A DNA stretch of 26,721 nucleotides from Planctomycetota bacterium (GTDB lineage Bacteria; Planctomycetota; Phycisphaerae; WQYP01): positions 1 to 26,721 of the forward strand of contig JAJZGH010000027.1 of assembly GCA_021798635.1 (NCBI GenBank). Direction: 5' to 3'. Numbering within the stretch: position 1 is the stretch's first letter; each line of letters starts with the position of its first letter. The notes beneath the pieces are model-generated. The model was given only the letters and a program-made list of their open reading frames with translations. It ran no database searches and had not been told where the DNA came from. Positions 24,452 through 26,721 of this stretch are shown one piece after another. A program made the position numbers and the translations under genes.

Positions 24452-24514
24452 AAATTGAAGTTTGACGGATAAAAATTTACAGGTATAACCAGAGGGAAGC
24501 TGATGCTTCAATTT
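24452..24514. promoter_or_regulatory. Perfect 9-bp inverted repeat around the AIM24 promoter
   Basis: AAATTGAAG (24452-24460) and CTTCAATTT (24506-24514) are exact inverted copies, 45 bp apart, flanking the promoter and transcription start of the AIM24 pair. They could be paired operator half-sites; chance is also possible. Confidence 0.3.
24462..24489 (+). promoter_or_regulatory. Promoter of the AIM24 pair
   Basis: TTGACG (24462-24467) and TATAAC (24484-24489) are separated by 16 bp, each with five of six consensus bases. Transcription would begin about 32 bp before the ATG at 24528. The divergent histidine phosphatase gene begins at 24396; on its strand only a -10-like TACAAT is visible in the shared 131-bp gap. 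Confidence 0.55.
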
Positions 24515-24527
24515 CCGCAGGAGCGAC

Positions 24528-25349
24528 ATGATGACAACCGCCCAGACGTTTATTCAATGCCAGTGGTGTACCACACAAAGTCCAGTGGGCACAGTGTCGT
24601 GCCCCAGTTGCGGTGCACCGCTGGATAGCCGAAATGTGGTCAGCGATTCCGGCTGGACGGCGGCTCCGCGCATACGGGACATGACCCGCATTGAATTTGG
24701 CACCAGCACGTGTCAGGTGGAGGGCCACATGGTGCCGGTGGCGGATTTGCAACTCGGTGCCGGTGATGCGGTATTTTTTGAACATCATGTCATGTTGTGG
24801 AAAGATGATTCAGTACCGCTGGAAAATCTTTCGTTAAGCGGCGGCATAACCCGGTTATTTGCAGGCATGCCCTTCAGTATTTCCCTGGCCAAAGGACCGG
24901 GGCATATCGCCTTTTCCCGCGATGCATCCGGAGAACTTGTCGTGCTGCCCATGCACCCGGGAATGGAAATGGATGTGCGGGAGCACGCGTTTGTTCTGGC
25001 CTCGCATTCGCTGGACTATTCATTTGTGCGGGTCAAGGGATTGGCGAATATATTTTTCGGCGGGGAAGGCATGTTCATGGACCGCTTCGTCACGCGCTCC
25101 GCGCGCGGCTTGCTGATGCTGCACGGCTACGGCAACGTTTTTCAACGCATGCTTAAACCGGGCGAAAGCATTCTTATTGAGCCGGGAGGATTTTTATACA
25201 AAGATTCTTCCGTGGCCATGGATGTGGAATTTCAAAAAATCGGCGGTTCTTTTCTGGGTGGAAAAGCCATGGCGCTGGCGCGGGTGCGCGGTCCCGGGCG
25301 CGTGGGGATTCAGTCCATGTATCATCACCATCATCAGGATCGGAAGTAA
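24528..25349 (+). CDS. AIM24-family protein with N-terminal zinc ribbon (first copy)
   Basis: A 273-residue protein. The N-terminus is a rubredoxin-like zinc ribbon, C11-x2-C14 and C25-x2-C28 (CQWC...CPSCG). From about residue 50 it matches the AIM24 family (TIGR00266-like beta-sandwich): GGITRLFAGMPFSISLAKGPG, HIAFSRDASGELVVLPMHPG, an outer repeat GLLMLHGYGNVFQRMLKPGESILIEPG, and the terminal RGPGRVGIQSMY. No signal peptide or membrane segment is seen, so it is likely cytoplasmic. The tail is HHHHQDRK. ATG 24528 has AGGAG four bases upstream (a second ATG follows directly). The paralogue starts 10 bp after the stop. The AIM24 family is poorly understood; in yeast mitochondria Aim24 affects cristae organisation, and bacterial roles are unclear. 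Confidence 0.85.
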   Translation: MMTTAQTFIQCQWCTTQSPVGTVSCPSCGAPLDSRNVVSDSGWTAAPRIRDMTRIEFGTSTCQVEGHMVPVADLQLGAGDAVFFEHHVMLWKDDSVPLENLSLSGGITRLFAGMPFSISLAKGPGHIAFSRDASGELVVLPMHPGMEMDVREHAFVLASHSLDYSFVRVKGLANIFFGGEGMFMDRFVTRSARGLLMLHGYGNVFQRMLKPGESILIEPGGFLYKDSSVAMDVEFQKIGGSFLGGKAMALARVRGPGRVGIQSMYHHHHQDRK

Positions 25350-25359
25350 GGGTTAAAAA

Positions 25360-26265
25360 ATGGATCAGCCACAGACAACCTCTGCCACCGCCCACTGCCA
25401 ATGGTGTGGTAATACGTTTGCCGCAGTTGCACCATTAACCAATTGCCCGCGCTGCGGGGCACCGCTGCGCGTCGCGGCGCGGCGTGATGACGCGGGATGG
25501 ACGGAATTGCCGCCGGTCGCGGATATGGCACGTATACAGTTGGGGGCCGGTTCGGTTCAAATTGAAGGTCATTGTGTGCCAGTGGCGGATTTTAACCTGG
25601 CGGCGGGTCACCATATTTATTTTTCGCATCATTATCTATTGTGGCGGGATGATCAGGTGCTCATGGGGCAGATGTCGCTGCGCCAGGGCCTTACCCGCCT
25701 GTTTGCCGGCCTACCCGTATTTATGTTGGAAGCCCATGGCCCGGGTCGTCTGGCACTATCCCGGGATGAACCGGGGGAGACCGTGGCGGTTCCGCTGGAC
25801 CCCGGTCAGGCGGTGCATGTGCTGGAGCATAAATTTCTGGCCGCCACCGGGCCGGTGAGTTATGACTGGACCGACTTGGGAATATTTTTCCTGGTGCGCA
25901 AAGGCAACAATTCCGACGAACAGGAGTATGTATATCCTATAGGGCGGTATGTGGATATATTTCGGTGCGACAAACAGCCCGGCCTGTTGCTGCTGCACTG
26001 TGCGGGGAATTGCTTCCAGCGGACATTGGCGCCGGATGAAACGCTTCTTGTTAAACCGCGATCGTTGATTTATTCCGATGTTTCGGTCCATCTTGGACTG
26101 CATTTTGAATATCCCCGCCACGCCGGAATGCTGCGCCGCCGACATATATGGCTGCGGCTAAGAGGCCCCGGCCGCGTGGCCCTTCAGTCCTGCTATGAAA
26201 GTATTGAAATGGAAAACAGCCCCAATATCATGGAACCCTTCGGCTCAACATCCCGCGCCTGGTAA
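25360..26265 (+). CDS. AIM24-family protein with N-terminal zinc ribbon (second copy)
   Basis: A 301-residue paralogue of the gene before it. Its zinc ribbon is C13-x2-C16 and C29-x2-C32 (CQWC...CPRCG), and the AIM24 body aligns throughout (VQIEGHCVPVADFNLAAG, GLTRLFAGLPVFMLEAHGPG, LLLLHCAGNCFQRTLAPDETL, RGPGRVALQSCY). It differs by an insertion near the middle (KGNNSDEQEYVYPIGRYVD) and a longer C-terminal tail ending GSTSRAW. ATG 25360 has AAGGG seven bases upstream, overlapping the stop codon of the first copy, so the two are translationally close and probably form a heteromeric or paralogous pair. No membrane segment is seen. Confidence 0.85.
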   Translation: MDQPQTTSATAHCQWCGNTFAAVAPLTNCPRCGAPLRVAARRDDAGWTELPPVADMARIQLGAGSVQIEGHCVPVADFNLAAGHHIYFSHHYLLWRDDQVLMGQMSLRQGLTRLFAGLPVFMLEAHGPGRLALSRDEPGETVAVPLDPGQAVHVLEHKFLAATGPVSYDWTDLGIFFLVRKGNNSDEQEYVYPIGRYVDIFRCDKQPGLLLLHCAGNCFQRTLAPDETLLVKPRSLIYSDVSVHLGLHFEYPRHAGMLRRRHIWLRLRGPGRVALQSCYESIEMENSPNIMEPFGSTSRAW

Positions 26266-26614
26266 AGCAACGTGCTGCCGCACGGCAATAGGACCGTCGC
26301 CTGGCACGTGGCAATATTTCCGGGCAACGCGCCGCGCGGCAAAGCATCACATAGCCGCCGGCTATGCCGGTGGTGGCACGCACCTTAATCGCACGGCGCT
26401 ACCGCTGGACCAACCGGTGCGATTTTTCCATGATTTCGCAGTATTTCTGCACCCTCGGGAAAAATTGCCGCGACCGCCGCCGCTGCGATGCCCGTGGCTT
26501 CACCGTGGATGTAAATTAAACGAAAGATCTGGAACTGGCTGCGGATTAAAACCCGTCACGCGGGCCTCAAGAATTTATGGAGCCGGGGCGGTGTCTGCGA
26601 TTCGTCGCCCCGCC
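26266..26614. other. Intergenic region between AIM24 pair and SRP RNA
   Basis: I see no gene. Frames across it lack family features, and the longest plus-strand frame runs through the SRP RNA. On the plus strand a perfect 7-bp hairpin CATAGCC/GGCTATG (26350-26366, 3-nt loop) could end the AIM24 transcript but has no T run. On the minus strand, downstream of the SRP RNA, a GC-rich stem GGGGCG/CGCCCC (26585-26611) and a short hairpin followed by TTTT (near 26547-26564) are candidate 3' end signals. Confidence 0.4.
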
Positions 26615-26617
26615 CAA

Positions 26618-26713
26618 GGTCGGGCTACCGACGGCACCGGACTGAACATGCTTATGGCTGCTTCCTTCCGGACCTGACCAGGTTCACAGTCAACCCGTGC
26701 ATCGGGCCCGACC
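26618..26713 (-). ncRNA. ffs: Signal recognition particle RNA, small bacterial type
   Basis: On the minus strand the outer helix GGTCGGGC/GCCCGACC (26706-26713 with 26618-26625) closes a rod that ends in the universally conserved domain IV hairpin, GGTCAGGTCCGGAAGGAAGC followed by AGCC. This is the binding site of the Ffh protein, and the RNA is about 96 nt, the usual size of 4.5S-type RNA. The outer helix may extend a few pairs beyond these ends through a T-T mismatch. It guides nascent membrane and secreted proteins to the translocon. The upstream promoter lies beyond the window edge. Confidence 0.95.
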
Positions 26714-26721
26714 ATGGCCGG

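Noticed and set aside
26195..26677. 160-codon plus-strand frame at the window end
   Set aside because: It starts inside the second AIM24 gene and runs through the SRP RNA, with no domain-like sequence.
1..26721. CRISPR array, prophage, or classical insertion sequence
   Set aside because: No regularly spaced direct repeats, phage genes, integrases or transposases were found anywhere in the window.

Overview
The window reads as a chromosomal segment of a Gram-negative-type bacterium, most likely a member of the Planctomycetota (Phycisphaerae-like). This is inferred from a short type II prepilin-like protein with the [16 protein letters not shown] leader, two large secreted GH35 beta-galactosidase-like enzymes, a eukaryote-type (GT3) glycogen synthase, a NuoD with the HPATHT variant, and lipoproteins with a lipobox. 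No transposase, integrase, phage gene or CRISPR array is visible, and no gene looks disrupted.

Layout. 1-6149 (+): two tandem, paralogous, secreted GH35 glycosidases. 6415-12475 (+): a partial complex I cluster, nuoD-nuoE-nuoF-nuoG, followed 21 bp later by a PfkB-type sugar kinase; nuoABC and all membrane-arm genes are absent here. 12531-15557 (-): a run of marR-type regulator, sugar phosphate isomerase/epimerase, tRNA-Arg(UCG) and pheA (chorismate mutase/prephenate dehydratase). 15930-17293 (-): a pseudopilin and a one-pass membrane protein with a Gly/His-rich segment, ending at a strong intrinsic terminator and flanked on both sides by copies of a palindromic intergenic repeat. 17713-20269 (+): a lipoprotein operon with two LpoB-like paralogues and a TPR lipoprotein, behind a good sigma70-like promoter and a tandem 13-bp repeat. 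20423-24396 (-): histidine phosphatase, GT3 glycogen synthase, and a quinone-oxidoreductase-like MDR protein. 24528-26265 (+): two tandem AIM24-family proteins, each with an N-terminal zinc ribbon. The window ends in the small bacterial SRP RNA (ffs) on the minus strand.

How the parts relate. The GH35 enzymes would release galactose-type sugars outside the cytoplasm; the PfkB kinase, the isomerase and the glycogen synthase are intracellular carbohydrate functions, but nothing in the sequence links them into one pathway. NuoDEFG is the peripheral NADH-oxidising arm plus the quinone-site subunit of complex I and needs partners encoded elsewhere. The most original features are the palindromic repeats bracketing the pseudopilin pair, the duplicated LpoB-like lipoprotein cassette, the GT3 glycogen synthase that keeps the Arg-rich regulatory helix but has lost two predicted glucose-6-phosphate contacts, and the zinc-ribbon/AIM24 tandem pair.
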